From the NCBI RefSeq assembly GCF_036320965.1, contig NC_092249.1, forward strand, positions 3,841,614 through 3,905,613: a stretch of DNA of 64,000 bases. Direction: 5' to 3'. Position numbers and translations under genes: made by a program. The stretch is from Panulirus ornatus. Taxonomy: Eukaryota > Arthropoda > Malacostraca > Decapoda > Palinuridae. The number at the start of each line of letters is the position of its first letter. The first letter of the stretch is position 1. Positions 33,965 to 48,329 of the stretch are shown one piece after another. A model generated the notes under the pieces. It did no database searches. It saw only the letters and a program-made list of their open reading frames with translations, and was not told the DNA's origin.

Positions 33965-34180
33965 AAACACGTTCTAATAATGCATCAACATCTCCACACC
34001 GTCCATAGAGATATGAAAACGGGAATTAAATATAGCTCAACCCTTTGAAGACTGTTCGCACATTTCGCAGATCTCTCCCGTGACATTTCGCACATGTGGC
34101 GTTTTGTACGAGGTAAGCGAAACCGACTTGCTTACCACAGACAAAAGGATCCAGGTCCGTAAAAGGACTCCTCCCTGAAA

Positions 34181-34425
34181 GGACTCCTCCCTGACCCTTC
34201 CATGCATCCTGTACATGTTAAATATATGAAGGACACTGGTTTATAACAGGACTCCCTGCCCCTTCCATGTATCCTGTACATGTTAAATATATGAAGGACA
34301 CTGGTTTATAACAGGACTCCCTGATCCTTCCATGCATCCTGTACATGTTTAATATATGAAGGACACTGGTTTATAACAAGACTCCCTGATCCTCCATGCA
34401 TCCTGTACATGTTAAATATGGGTTC
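34181..34425. repeat. 65-bp tandem repeat, ~4 copies
   Basis: 'catgcatcctgtacatgtta' marks fall at 34201, 34266, 34331 and 34395. Units also contain 'ggacactggtttataacagg'. Copies are over 90% alike by eye, so the array is recent. Confidence 0.95.
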
Positions 34426-34531
34426 CCTATCGGCTCTCGATTCTCTGAGTGACGGGAAATCCAAATACTACAAGAAATGTGTATGCCACACTGGGCTGGC
34501 TAGGAGACCCCTGTCCTCGACAGCAGTTCAG

Positions 34532-34533
<2 letters not shown>

Positions 34534-34617
<84 letters not shown>

Positions 34618-34618
34618 C
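34534..34618. repeat. (CT)n microsatellite with short TA end
   Basis: Thirty-eight CT units followed by 'atatatatacac'. Confidence 0.97.
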
Positions 34619-34619
34619 A

Positions 34620-35610
34620 CAACGTAAATTTCTGAATGTTTTTTCTTTTTTTTTTCTACACTGCATTTGGGCGAGGAAAAAAAATATAAATGGTAAGCAA
34701 AATATGAGGTAACAAATACAGAATTTGGAACGATAAGGCGAAGGGGAAAAAAATATACAAATATATACATTATTTGGAGTGACAGCACAGACTGACGACT
34801 CACCAGGATATTCGACTTGGAATATATTGTGAAACAGTTGTTTACTAAGCTCTCAGAACAAATATTGTCACCGAATATCATCGATATACTGAATACCTGT
34901 AAACGTTGGACAAAAAGGATGTTGACGTGCTATACTTACATTCAAAAATATTTGATATCCGATACATGTATTCAAAAATATCCATTGATATACCATATAT
35001 ACATATATTCAGACGAGATGTATACTGAAACAATTTGATTTCTATCTTCAGTAAACAGAATACAACACGTTGCTTCACACCGCAGATGGAGGGGAATATT
35101 CCATTAAATTCGTCAATTCAACCGGACAGTTTTGTGGGAATATTCCATCAAATTCGCCGGACAGTTTTGTGTGGACCAGATTCTGTTGCATTCTTCTTTT
35201 CCTTTGAATAACTCCGGCTGGAAAGGGGAACCACACGCAGCTTATGTCTTTGGGAAAAAGCATGTGATGGTGTGGGGGGGTGGTGCGGGAAGAAATGCCT
35301 TATGGCATTAAGCACACCACGAGAGAAAGGCAAGGGAGCGAATCGTCTTTACATGGGTAGAAGAGGGATTTAAGCGCACAGAAAAGAACGACTGATTAAA
35401 GGAATTCCGGTTAAATATAACGTTGGAGTTATAGACCTACTGTATTAAGCTGGCTGGATCTACAATATGAAACGAATGAGGGGGCAAGCTATTGTATTAT
35501 CATGCAGTAGTACTTTTAACTACCTAAGTCACTTTTTTTTTTAAGTTAGCTAAGGCAATATGGGCAACTGAGGCCCTAATCAAGGCTATCCTATTAAAGC
35601 TATGTGTATA
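34620..35610. other. no gene recognised
   Basis: AT-rich. A short local duplication lies at 35098-35170, where 'gggaatattccatcaaattc' and 'ccggacagttttgtg' recur, giving two copies of about 50-60 bp. Confidence 0.5.
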
Positions 35611-35611
35611 T

Positions 35612-35795
35612 ATGTAACCTTGCCGGAGCCAGGTACCCATTTACATCAACCAGCCCCCTAGAAGTGGTTGAACAGCTGGGTTGACTGTGGACCGACTACC
35701 GCAAACATGATTCGAACCTATGCGGGCTCGACCCTGGGCGGCCCGTGAATGCGTCACGGTCAGGAACGCTACCAGCGAAACACCATAAGCAGTCC
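35612..35795 (-). repeat. tRNA-derived SINE-like element, best copy
   Basis: On the minus strand it has an A-box-like 'tagcgttcctg' and, about 50 bp on, a near-perfect B box 'ggttcgaatca'. A conserved body follows with 'cagtcaacccagctgttcaa' and 'gtaaatgggtacctgg'. The body recurs at 21243 and 54990. This is the layout of a SINE with an internal pol III promoter. The tail is a short TATATG tract. No target-site duplication could be fixed by eye. Confidence 0.75.
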
Positions 35796-36059
35796 TATCA
35801 ATAAGCGTTTCTTTCACTGCCTCTCAAACCTAAGGTAGTTGATCACTCTCTTGGCAAACCCCTGGTAACGCCGAAGCCCTCAGAGGCCTGTGTGTGTCTG
35901 TGTGTGTGTGTGTGTTGACAGACTGACGGGCTGCTAAAGTCGAGAAACACCATAACAAACCATAAAGGACCGTCTCCTGTTTCGGTGTGACTCGCATCTC
36001 CCACTGACAGATGGGCTGTCTACACATGCAAGTAATCTAACTTTTCGTAACATTTTGAG

Positions 36060-36150
36060 AATTTTCGTGTCAGTTTCGCTGATGATATGGATCGAACTTA
36101 GGGATCATCTACATTGTGATTCACAATCTTCGTAGATCATATCCTTACCC
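36060..36150 (-). repeat. second tRNA-like fragment
   Basis: 'gatatggatcgaactta' is the complement of a degenerate B box (agttcgatcca), followed by 'cattgtgattcac'. It lacks a good A box and cannot fold into a full cloverleaf, so it is a decayed tRNA-derived repeat at best. Confidence 0.4.
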
Positions 36151-36154
36151 AGAT

Positions 36155-36930
36155 ATACACTAACAAACACAGAAATGTATTGGCATAAACTTACAAATAA
36201 ATCCCCACAGACTCATAGACCGAATGTATGTTTATTCTGAAATACATTCGTGAGAGAAAATGCAACTGAACCATCAGGTCGAGACGATGTAAAATTACGT
36301 AAACATTTAGAAGCTTAATGTTCAATCATACATGAGAAATGTTTTGAGGCTTTTGAGTAATTATCTTTATGAGAAGCGTTATCAATAACAATTGAATTAA
36401 ACTACCGTGCGTAAATGAAGGAGAGACGGTCTGGAATACATCCGTTCCTCAGTCTATGTTCTGACCGCATCATGAACAGGCATTAACGTCGTCATGTCAA
36501 CAGACTAAGGAGAAATGAACAACCATGACATAACCCAGTTGCAATTCCGGTAGAACAGCGGTAGTCATTTGTTATATAGACGATCTGCTCCCCATAACGA
36601 CAGCCTTCACGTATAATTATGTGTAAATATATCCATTACATTTACGACCCATTCTTTGTTTCCCCCCGGTCAATATGAACACAGGCCTAGGCCAGCTGAG
36701 CACGAAGGTTATGTAAACCGGCCTCCCGGTAGAAAATACAGATACATCAAAACACATGACAAGAAAATGGACATACGTGAATATGCATCTGCACAGAGTA
36801 CATAGCCACAATCACAAAAAAGGGTGTACACAGGCAAGAGATAGAAGAGAGGCACACACACAAACATCAGACCGAAAATGGACAATACAAATATACAAAC
36901 CCAGAAATAAAATGGCATACGACACTACAA
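36155..36930. other. no gene recognised
   Basis: Plain AT-rich sequence with no supported feature. Confidence 0.5.
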
Positions 36931-36931
36931 A

Positions 36932-37105
<174 letters not shown>

Positions 37106-37199
37106 TGTCTAGCCACAGAGAGACTCTGCAACATTGCAAACAGGGTATATACAGGATGTGGTCGAAGAATGGGTCCACAAGACTGCCAACATAGAATAC

Positions 37200-37375
37200 A
37201 TAAGTTCTGGGTCACCAGAGATAATCTACAACACTATACATACAGGTTTTGGGTCAATACATAAACACTAAGACACTATACATACAAGTTTTGGGTCAAT
37301 ACATAAACATTAAGACAGACACATACGTTCTGGGTACACTACTCATATAGGTTGTGGGTCAATACAAAACTTCTA
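37200..37375. repeat. ~42-bp degenerate tandem repeat
   Basis: 'gggtcaatacataaacac' type motifs at 37209 (diverged), 37251, 37293 and 37356. Irregular spacing at the end. Confidence 0.8.
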
Positions 37376-37379
37376 CGAC

Positions 37380-38700
37380 AATGCTCACTGCGGACATTTA
37401 GTTCCTGACCACACGAAGAAATTCTAAAACATCGCTAAGAGTAATATACAAGTCTACAACATAACTATGAGTACACACAAATCTACATCACAACTGTGTG
37501 AGTACATGCAGTGTCTGGAAAAAATTTACATTTCTAACTGGGGAAAAAAAAACATTAAGGTCTTGGCTAAAGAAAATGTATCTAAGACTCGAACCCTTCC
37601 AGTGCCCTTACCTAGATTGAGGCTACAAAAGATGAATACCACCCTTGTGTACACCCAAAGTTCTAGTTCTAACACAAATGATCTATAACACTACATTTTT
37701 CCCATCCAATGATAAGAGCATCTGCTGGACAAAAGGTCATCTGACCACAGCTGTCAGGGCTTGGGTCAAAGGTCAGTTGGTCTGCATCACGTGCATTTTA
37801 TCTACTGTTAATTGAGGTGTCAGTTACCATTTCCAAATGTAATCATAATTTTTCCCCGTTCCAATTCGCGTAATTCTATTCGACCCCATGACCTAACTAG
37901 GTCTAATTTCACGGTAAATTTTGTGAAATAAAGTTTCAATAAACGAACACTTCAAATACCTTAATTTCACATGGGACCCAGAACCCGAAATCGAAAAGTA
38001 TGAGGTCCACTTCAAGTTTCCCCCGTTTTCTGTCATTATCACCCGTTAACAATAGTCTACGGAGGTTCTCAACCCATGGTCCGTTTTCTCACTTGCCACC
38101 TCCAGAATGAATATGAAGAAAAGATTCGAAAATTGTTTTCTGAGGCAAAGTAATCGCTAGAGATTCTTGTGATTATTCAAAGGCACCTGATTAAACAGAC
38201 TTGATTAAACTGGAAGCCTTCGACAATTCCAGCAAGAATGTTGAGAAAAAAAAAATGATGATTCGAACCGAAATGGGGGACTGATCAAGTCTGCTGAGGA
38301 AGAACGAGACATAATAGGCTTCAGGGTGTCCACTGTCATACCCTACCAGATCCTCAGAAATGGTAAGACTTCGTATGGGAAGTCTTTATCCTTCGCTTGG
38401 CATGGAGGTGATAAATGCCCCATAAAAATTAGCACGAGAGTTGAATGACTGGGGTTGAGGCTCCTAATCCTGCATGAATATTTGAGTTCCACACACACAG
38501 ACTATGCTTATGCACACCTGATCCCATATCTAAATAGGATTGAGACTGAAGGCGATAGGGTAAGTGGTAGATACATATAGTTACCGTTACTATCTCACAA
38601 TGCCCGGGAAAGCCGTCCACATCCACCGGGCAAGACCACAGGTCGAGAAATGTGGCGTGTCCACGTCTTTGTTGACCGAGCACAAAACAAGCTAGGGATA
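37380..38700. other. no gene recognised
   Basis: Plain sequence without supported features. Confidence 0.5.
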
Positions 38701-38704
38701 CCAT

Positions 38705-39150
38705 CAACCCATACCCGAGTGTGGACAGTATTATCAAAGTGACCTCATCCAGTGGGGGGGGTTAAGAAGACCAAAACATTCAAAGGCTGTGGAGACTTAA
38801 CAAAGCATTGTAGAAAGTGTGAATCAACTTTATACCTAATGTGGATAGGAATGTTACAGGCACTCCATCAAAGGGGGGTTTGAGATAGCAAATTTATCAC
38901 CAACTGAGGTCATTTAACAAAACATTCTACATCTTCATCAATACCCAACTGTGGGTAGAAATGGTGCAGGCACTCCACCACAGGAGGGTTAGAGGAAGAA
39001 ATGATCACCGAGATCATTTAACAAAGCATTCTGCTAAGCACGGATCAAAACAATATCTTTCCCAACTGTGAATAGCGTTGACTAAGCACTCAGCCTAACG
39101 TGGATCAAAACGACAAAATTCCCTCCCCGCCTGTGGGTAGTATTATACAA
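38705..39150. repeat. degenerate 104-117 bp tandem repeat
   Basis: 'aacaaagcattct' type motifs at 38799, 38916 and 39020, with 'caggcactccaccacaggag' and 'cccaactgtgggtag' between. The array is old and heavily diverged. Confidence 0.7.
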
Positions 39151-39154
39151 AACC

Positions 39155-40860
39155 TTCTCCCTAGAGTGAATCAAAGCAATAAAGTCTTCATCCTACGGTG
39201 GACAATAGGACAATACCGTTGAAGCTTTCTCCTTGGTATGACTTGAAAGATACTGCTGCAGACTGTACTACCACAGCACCCTGGTGAAGGCAGAGCTCTG
39301 CTGTAGCTATGAGAGGATCTATAATCTCGGGGAGCCTATAGACGACGAAAACAGGGAGGGTAGGGAGAAGGCCACTTTAGCCTTGAAATACGCGTCTCTG
39401 GATCCATAATCTCCCTAGCAATGTGAGGTTTGGTCTCCACACTTATTGGAGTTCATTCCCTCATACTATTGTCCTCGCAGTCTCACACTGGTGCACCACT
39501 ACACTTCATACTATCGTCTGCTTACCATAATGCTGCTACAGTATTATTCTCCTGCTTGCAGACTCTCATACTACGCTGTCTTCACATCCTAACAAAGCTG
39601 CATTCACACTCTCACACTACCATCGTCACAATCTTACACTCCGGCCTCCCTACTGTCACACATTTGCCCCTAAACCTCGAACAGTTTATCTATATACGAA
39701 CAAGCGAGCTCATTACGACACACTTAACTCCTGGGTGATGGTTAAAAACCCCAGAACGTGTCGAATATAAAGTCGAAAATCTGTATACCACTATTCTTTG
39801 AAAGAGCTGCTGCGCGCAAATCCCTCAATGAAAGAACAAGCCCCAGATGCGTAGTTACTGACGCGTATGGTCCCTTTGTACGCGTTTCCGTTTACGTACG
39901 CGTTTCCATCTACAGTCTCCATCAAGCTCCGTAAAAAGATAAAGTACAATAAGCCTCTCCCCCGCCTGGGGACACGGTATATATATAAAAAAAAAAAGCG
40001 GTTTTATGAATAGATTTTAATTATGTCGACGAGGGAGAATGAATGACTTATTTTTCCTTTTCCACACTACGGTAATTGCGGTTTAAGAAGTACAGTAGCG
40101 TTGTCTTACAGACATCAACTGTATACTTCCCCAGAGGTCTAATGTATACGGAGAGCGGAGCCTAATGATATAAAAAGCGGTCGATTATCCAACCCACTTC
40201 TGAGCTTGTATATACAGCCTTTTGATCTATGGTTAATACAGAGGCTGGTGTGCATCAGACAAGCTCTGCTAATACAGTACAAGTCATTCTGTATCGTGGA
40301 TACAGGACGAAACACACAAAAATGGTTGTCCAGCAGTTTGAGTATATCAGAGCTGATCACCCGCCCTCTACGAATTACAGTCGAACATTACCATTCAAGG
40401 GTACATGAAGCATGCAATTAAAAAAAGCTTATTCATTTTGCATCGAGGGCAATTTATCGTTCTTTTGGAATGAGTTCCATGGTGGCAGGGGGCCAGCAAG
40501 TTGACCTGAAACTCGCAAATTCCACGACGATAATGATGATGTTCAGCAAGATGCAGTCGCTAGAATTCTGGAATATGGCTTTGAAGACACGGGTTAGGCA
40601 GCACGCCGGAAAAGGTACTTCCGCCATTCATTATTGGAGGAAATTGTGTCACTATTACATCTGGACACTTCCGGTTCTTAATGATAAGGACTGATTACCT
40701 CCGTGAGTTTCCACAATTTCACTTACGGCTGCAAACAGTGTATCTCGGAGTGAGTACTTCGTCTCTCTTAGGGAAAGCGTTAAAGGCGGATCAATTTTTC
40801 TTAAAACCAACTCTTAAAACACTGGTTGCATTACACTATCCACGAGAAGACAAAAATATA
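39155..40860. other. no gene recognised
   Basis: Includes a 'tctcacact'-rich segment (39480-39660) that opens a 102-codon Leu/His/Thr-rich frame. No domain is recognised. Confidence 0.45.
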
Positions 40861-40861
40861 A

Positions 40862-41555
<694 letters not shown>

Positions 41556-41559
41556 ACGA

Positions 41560-41672
41560 ATAGATATCATAGAAAATGGACGTGAGCGGATGTGGCCGTT
41601 TCTTTCTTCGTCCGTTCCTGGCGCTACCTCACTAACTCGGGAAACGGCGATCAAGTATAAAAAAAAAAAAAA
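41560..41672 (+). repeat. Dispersed repeat family G, 3' part with A tail
   Basis: 'gcggatgtggccgtttcttt', 'cgtccgttcctggcgctacc' and 'gggaaacggcgatcaagtat' lead to an A16 run. This copy best shows the A-rich 3' end and sets the orientation of the family. A T17 run follows near 41700. Confidence 0.85.
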
Positions 41673-41719
41673 AAAGGAGGAGGGGGAGGAAAGTGGCATT
41701 TTTTTTTTTTTTTTTTATA

Positions 41720-43190
41720 CATAATTGCCTTTCCTTAGCTGTCATGCATAACTCACAGGTCTTTGAACAATCTTGAAATCAAGCTGCTTCAAGCGACCAG
41801 GACAAGAGGCCGTAAAGCAACTGAAAGCACGATGAAGGCAACTGCTTTCATCCTTCATTCACAAACATTCAGCATACGCATGCGCTTTCCATCCGAGAGT
41901 CACGTGGAATATAATGGCTTAAGCTTGCATTAATGAGTGGGTGCCATAATCACATGAGCAATTAAGGTAACAATGTAGAATTAATCAAATTACGGACTAT
42001 ATTTCAGCATCGAAAAACAAATTTCGTTCGGAAATAAATATGGATGATTCATCACTATTCTAGGGGGAAAAAAACGAAAAAAAAACACAGCGAAATTGGA
42101 ACCAACAAAGTTTCTGAACTACATAAGTTGGACTTCGTACAAATCTTAAAAAGATTTATTTCGAATGTATATTTTCGCTCTTTGTAAAAGGTGCGTATGG
42201 GTGATTTCAGGCAATGAATGTGCCTTGATCCATCCCACATAACTGAGAATAAATAGAGTCGACAGATTAGAAAGATAATATAAGACAAGATTCCTTGTGA
42301 ATTTGATATGCAATGGTTCGTTTACCCTAATAGGAATATTCAGTGAACCTATACAAACACATACTCGAATACTACTGTTAACCGTTACAATTACGCAAAT
42401 TATGCAATTAGACCCACTTACTAAAAATAAACAAAAATAATTCACAAACGAAGAAAATACTTGAAGTTAATCAATTGCTTTACGATGAAAAAACACATTC
42501 AAGAACACTCAGTTTTTTTTGGAAAGTTTTAATGAGTTCCCCAATTTTAATAGAACGACAACACATAATTCACAATCATATATGAGTTCATTAATTAACA
42601 AGCGTCAATTTGCGATACAATCTCCACACACAATTACGATTTTTTTTCTAAACGTACTTTAATCTATGACAGTAATTAACACTCGAAACATTTTCTTCCG
42701 AAGGGGGGTACTAGTGAATCTATATTTGGCATTACCTTTTCCCTATGATGCCATCAAAACAAACCATAGAGTCAAACATTTTTTTCCCCCCAATTGGTCT
42801 ATACGTTCATACGTGCGATCGGCTTGGAATAAAACTGTTATTTTGATCCCTTACTTCAGTCCGTTACGTCGTTTTGAGACTGATCTCATGGGATAATCAC
42901 CCTTTGCCCCCACCCGCCTCTCTGAGCCTTGACAACAGTGTATAATTACTGATCCATTGCACAACGTGTGACAAATTGGTGTTATATCTGTAACGCCTTA
43001 ACAGGTTTGCCATCCAGGATACCGCCCTGGCAAAACCACTGTGATCCAGATCAACTTCGATCTCGCTCGGTGCAAAAAAAGAAAAAAAAAAAAAGGCGAA
43101 CGTAAAAGAAAAAAAAAAATATGACAGGAAAGTCAAAATTAGAAATTAGCTACACGGAACTAGATCACGAGGAAAGTTAACTCGTTACGT
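41720..43190. other. no gene recognised
   Basis: AT-rich, with several A and T runs (43074-43120). No supported gene. Confidence 0.5.
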
Positions 43191-43195
43191 AACGC

Positions 43196-43198
<3 letters not shown>

Positions 43199-43279
<81 letters not shown>
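43199..43279. repeat. (GA)n microsatellite
   Basis: Forty GA units. Confidence 0.98.
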
Positions 43280-43281
<2 letters not shown>

Positions 43282-43513
43282 TACCATTCATCCTTTGGCA
43301 AACCGAGAGCAACTTTTCTCGTACATCCCAATGCCAGTACGTGTATTAATGACCAAAAGGGAAAAATCTAGGAGTTTATAGAGTTTATAATGCAGATCAG
43401 TGTCAAAGTTAGAATTCATCAGACTATCAACTAAGTTCCTGAAGACGCCAATTAGGCAACTGTATAATATTCTAAAAGATCTTAGCAGCTTCTCCAGCGC
43501 AATATAATTGCGT

Positions 43514-43797
43514 ATCTCCAGTCTTCTTCCTTTATCTTCAGTCTCTTAATGTTATCTCCAGCCTTTATCTCCAGGTTTTTCATGTTATCTCCAATCTCCT
43601 AACATTATATCCAGTCTCCTGGCCTTAATATTCAGTCTTCTGGCCCTAATATTCAGTCTCCTAACCTTACAACCAGTCTTCTAACCTTATATCCAATCTC
43701 TTGACCTTATACCCAGTCTCCTGACCTTATACACAGTCTCCTGACCTTATCTCCAATCTCCTAATCTTATCTCCAGTCTCATAACCTTATGACCTTG
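43514..43797. repeat. ~23-bp degenerate tandem repeat, about 12 copies
   Basis: Unit type 'tatctccagtctcctaacct' with many substitutions ('ccttatacccagtctcctga' and so on). Spacing is 22-24 bp. Confidence 0.9.
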
Positions 43798-43799
43798 TT

Positions 43800-44515
43800 C
43801 CAGGCCGTCCAGTGTTTTACCTGTATGTGCTGTTGTGCTAGCTAACCCATACGTTGATCAGCACGATGCTTTTCAACCTCTGACACTAAAGGTGTGTTCT
43901 GAAAACATGTCTTTTAACCTTCAATACGTTTAATAAGCCACAAGCTATTGTGTGTGTGTGTGTGAAGTGCAAGCGTGGGCTCCGAGCTATCTGGAAAACA
44001 TGGGAAGGTCAGGTAACAAGAAGACGTGATGGTCTGTGCTGAGGTTATCTACTGGATGACAACCCCCAGAGTCCTTATCTGTTTACATGGGGGTGAGGAC
44101 AGCAAACCTGGAGGCGTGGGTGATCTCGTCTCTGTAATATAGGATGATGGATTAAATGGCTATCAATAGCGAAGAGGTCGTAAATCCCCATCACGTACAT
44201 AAATCGACGAATAATTGATTCTCTCCGTCATATATATATCACTGAACAATCTATTCTACCTGCAATACGAATGAACAAAGGTTTGAATGTTCGTTCAGCA
44301 CATGATGACTTTAGGACATCTGATACCGTAATGAGATAAAGAATGAATCAGTTCCCAATCTACGTCCACTTTTTCATAGACCTTCGAAAATCTGCACATT
44401 TTCAAAATCTACTTTTCCCTTTGGTATACTGGCGTGGGGGCAGAGAACGTTCACACAATAAGAGTTGAAATTACATTACAAATCTGTTGATATGCGTGTG
44501 TATATTCGGCTAGTA
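43800..44515. other. no recognised feature
   Basis: Plain sequence, with a short GT tract at about 43951-43964. Confidence 0.5.
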
Positions 44516-44516
44516 T

Positions 44517-44596
44517 CATCATGATGTCTGACAGATATGTTTATTATCATGATGTCTGACAGATATGTTTATTATCATGATGTCTGACAGATATAC
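44517..44596. repeat. 28-bp tandem repeat, 3 copies
   Basis: 'atgatgtctgacagatatgt' starts at 44521, 44549 and 44577. The copies are essentially identical. Confidence 0.95.
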
Positions 44597-44599
44597 TAA

Positions 44600-45935
44600 A
44601 AGCAAACAACGCTGTAACTCAAAAAACAAAAAAAAAAAGGCTTCAAAAAAAGGGGACATTAATATGGTATTTTGTCCATCATCAACAGTATCTTAGACGA
44701 CCAGGGAAATGAAAAAAAAAAAAAAAAAAACTTTCTAATTAATTCTGAGGTAAATTCAACATTCCGGAAAAGGAATCAAGTGATTGAACAACGCGAGACT
44801 GGCTCTGCCTCCAGGCTGGACAGAGGTTATGTCCAATGGGGTATCCCCATCTCTCTCCTACCTCCACACACTCATCTCATAATGAGTATCTCACCTCACC
44901 GTTTGATGCAGTTATCAGCACTTAGACACATCATCCAACAAATAGACCTACTTGTATCTACATCTGCACAGATAATAATAATCCTAAATCGATGACAATA
45001 ATGTAAACCACCATATTCTTTGATGATGTAAACTAACTTAGGAAAGTTTACTATCTGAAAGCAGTTGCTCGCTACGATTCATCTCCTAACACACACACAC
45101 ACGGCGTCGATGGTAATACATAAAGAGTAATATCCAAGGCATGAAAAACCCGTACCATTACATTAACCCGGATCCTCTGAATCCCAACTCCAAGATCACG
45201 CAGCCAGTGTGAAAAAATCTGCTTTCTCGACATGAACGCATCAGGTTAAAGTTTTATATGTAGCACTCGAGTGGAAAGAGATAGCCACTGAAGTATTGGC
45301 TCACCACCCGCAGCCGTTCCTAACTCCCACACTACCTGGGCGAGTAAAATAGGTATCATACCTCCCTGGTCGACTGCACTGCCTACCACATACGACCAGA
45401 GGAGGACAAGGTCCCATTCTGTTCAGTGTGCGTGAACAACTCTATCAAATTCCACGTCGTTAAATTGTTTATATGACTGGCGTCTCCCTGCTCCTCGTTA
45501 CTCATCTCATTCTATTAACGACGCATCCTTTAAAATCTGAGTTATGGCTCATTGAAAACTAAAAAGATGTATTAGCATAATTCTTGTTAAGAGTGAGGCC
45601 CGATACAATGACTTAACAACACCGTAAAATCCTCTTACGTAACGAAGCTCACGGGTCATCAAGGTTCGAAAACTTTCAATGGAAAACGGCAAATGGTTAC
45701 TTACGACGAACGGGTTCGAGTGATGAGGAAAACTAAAAGAGCAAGTTCTGTTACTCTCTAGGGAGGTGGAAGCACACCACAGAACACAACGGAGCAGAAT
45801 GAACGCTTCTTTTTAAGACCTAAGTGTTTGATAACACATTGGGTACGGGCCGAGATCATGGGAACAGCCATGGAAACAATTATTCTATTCGCTCCTCCAA
45901 CTTCAATCCAGTCACGAACTAATCAAGAAATAAAG
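44600..45935. other. no gene recognised
   Basis: Contains an A19 tract at about 44711-44730. The 107-codon frame from 44672 reads through this A run and has no domain. Confidence 0.5.
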
Positions 45936-45940
45936 AAGGA

Positions 45941-46136
45941 TACAATAACAGTGGTCTGTATTTCTGAAATGGATACAATAATAATGGTCTGTATTTCTGA
46001 AGTGGGTACAATAATAGTGGCCTGTATTTCTGAAGTGGATATAATTATAGTCTGTATTTCTGAAGGGGCTATAGTAACAGTGGTCAGTATTTCTGAAGTG
46101 GCTATAATAACAAGTGGTCTGTATTTCTGAAGAGGG
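45941..46136. repeat. 33-bp tandem repeat, ~6 copies
   Basis: 'gtctgtatttctgaagtgg' type motifs occur at 45955, 45988, 46020, 46050, 46083 and 46118. Since 33 is 11 codons, frames stay open on both strands (plus 100 codons; minus 82 and 77). They are artefacts. Confidence 0.93.
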
Positions 46137-46139
46137 TAA

Positions 46140-48290
46140 TAACCAAATACTTCCATCCATCCTTTTACACTGATGCCACTGAACGTCCCCTTTAGATGAA
46201 ATGTATCTTTTTCTTATATACGAAACTCACACCCATCCATCTCACGGCTCGATTGTATTTGCAAAATATACATGTGTCAAACGGCCCGAGGATTGTGTTT
46301 CTTTGAATATGATGATAATATAAAAAAAAAAAAGTCTTTGAAGCGCCATATATGTGGCATGTTACGAAAATGTTAAGGCTATGTGGATAAATATATATAC
46401 ACAGAACCACAATAAGGTATGACATTCCTTTACGATATTCGAAGAATACTACTGTAACTAATTCCAACACCAGAAACGAACAGAACAGAAATACGAAGTA
46501 TCCAAGACGAAACTAGAGCAAGTCGATCCATATTCTGAGTCGGAAAATTAAAGAAAAAAAAACTTTGTAGAACCTGGGAAAGGAAAGATACGAAATAAAC
46601 AACACGACCCCTTGTCAATCCACGTCTGGCCCCCACAAATCCCGACCATTTCTCTGCAAATCGGCCAGGCATCAACGCCAATCCCACACATTTGATCACA
46701 ATGGACGCGTCCGGTAAATGCATTTTTAACCATCTCTCCTCCCTCCAACACCCGGAGTGAACAGTCTTGCAGCGAAGGTCATGTGCTGGGCAAGTCAAAC
46801 ACGGGGACTACTTAGTCAATAACCTGGCCATGTATATCTCCTTTGATCAATAATCATAACCATCGCGTATAAATGTTCCAGAAGAACTAGACACATCCTT
46901 ATAACAAGCGGTTGTAAAGTATCTCACCAAAACCAGGTATTCTAATTTTCTTTCATACTTCTTTTTTTTTAGAATATTCGTTTACCGAATCTTTAAATAT
47001 TAAAGACAAACATTTTGGGATATTCATATCTTCTTTCGGTCACTGGAACTTGAATCTTTTACAGTCCAAGCTTGTAAATATATCTGGAATATTTGGAACA
47101 TATAAACATAGTCTAAAATTAATCTATATATTATAATAAAGTGAGCCATATGATCGCATCTCATCTGGAGATGATTAGGAATCACGCTTGTCTGACCAAT
47201 CAAGGTGCTTTACCTTTGTCTCCTAAGGAGTGACAAAGTCAACAGGTTTTGGGAAAAGCCTTTATCTATCAGTATCTCGCATTCTGTGACCTGCAGACAT
47301 TAATTTCCAAAGCAAAGAACAGACAGACGGACGGACGGGACATCGACGACAGCTGCTTATCAACCCACAACACAGACGAACCTCACCTCACAAGTGACAA
47401 AAGACGAATCGAATCAAGACAAAAATCTGGTAAAAGCCAATATTCACGAGTGTATATTGACGTCTCCCCTAATGTTTACACGCAGTGTTCTCTCAACCCA
47501 CATAGTGTTTTACCGCATGGAATCATGAATGTTATTCCTACCACGTAAGTTCAGAATAATGGCCTTAACCTACATTTACGTCCAAGTATAGACGTAATGG
47601 TTCCAGGAATAAGGGAATCGAAGACACATGTCTTCCTCTCTATAGAGGCAGAGATTCCAAAGATAAAGCGCCTTCGTTTGAGGATCGTGGGATCTATAAC
47701 GTGAGCTTGTATAAAATCTACCCCGTTCATTACGTCCTATGCACTCGGCCATGCAAGGGAAGAATCAGTGAGGTGTAGTGTCAAATTTTGGGATGATTAC
47801 GACTTGAATTAATCTACATAAAGAATAACCCACTATCAGCTGATCTCGTTTCCGCAAGGTGGAGAATCCAGTGGTTTTCTCTTTCCCATCTACTTCCCTT
47901 TCTGATGTGATGGGGTTTCTCCCGTTCGAAATCTTCCCCTTTCCATTCCCATATACTTCCCTTAGCACAAATATCTTTACCTTTAATGAAGATAAAAAAA
48001 AAAGAGAAAGGAAGAGAAAGGGACTCAAGTGGATAATAAACTGAAAAGTGTGTTCTAATGATAATATTCTCATCTTAACATTTTTTTTTCTGTTGCGGAA
48101 CGTCAAACAAAAAAAAAAAAAAAAACGGAGGAGGGGGGGATTACTCTCCAGTCACTCTACTAACAAAGAGAAGTCCCATTTCTCGATGAATTTAGGTTAC
48201 AAACTCGACCCTAACGGCGAACTTCAGTGGAAGAGGCGGCTCTGCTAGTGGCACATGCATTATGAATGAAGCTGGAAGGGTCTGGTTCAA
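46140..48290. other. no gene recognised
   Basis: Plain AT-rich sequence with A runs near 46321, 46554, 47996 and 48109. Frames of 100-122 codons have no recognised domain. Confidence 0.5.
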
Positions 48291-48299
48291 GCCTTGGCA

Positions 48300-48326
48300 A
48301 AAAAAAAAAAAAAAAAAAAAAAAAAA
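48300..48326. repeat. poly(A) tract, 27 bases
   Basis: An uninterrupted A27 run. It could be a retroposition tail, but the flanking sequence matches no family recognised here. Confidence 0.95.
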
Positions 48327-48329
48327 CTG

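Noticed and set aside
36076..36100. possible hammerhead core CTGATGA at 36079
   Set aside because: The second core strand reads GAAC, not GAAA, and no helix II or III is present. The region is better explained as a tRNA-like fragment.
45828..46160. Three overlapping frames suggesting a conserved protein repeat
   Set aside because: All derive from a 33-bp tandem array, which keeps several frames open at once.
48300..48326. A27 tract as a processed pseudogene tail
   Set aside because: No open frame or known repeat precedes it on either strand.
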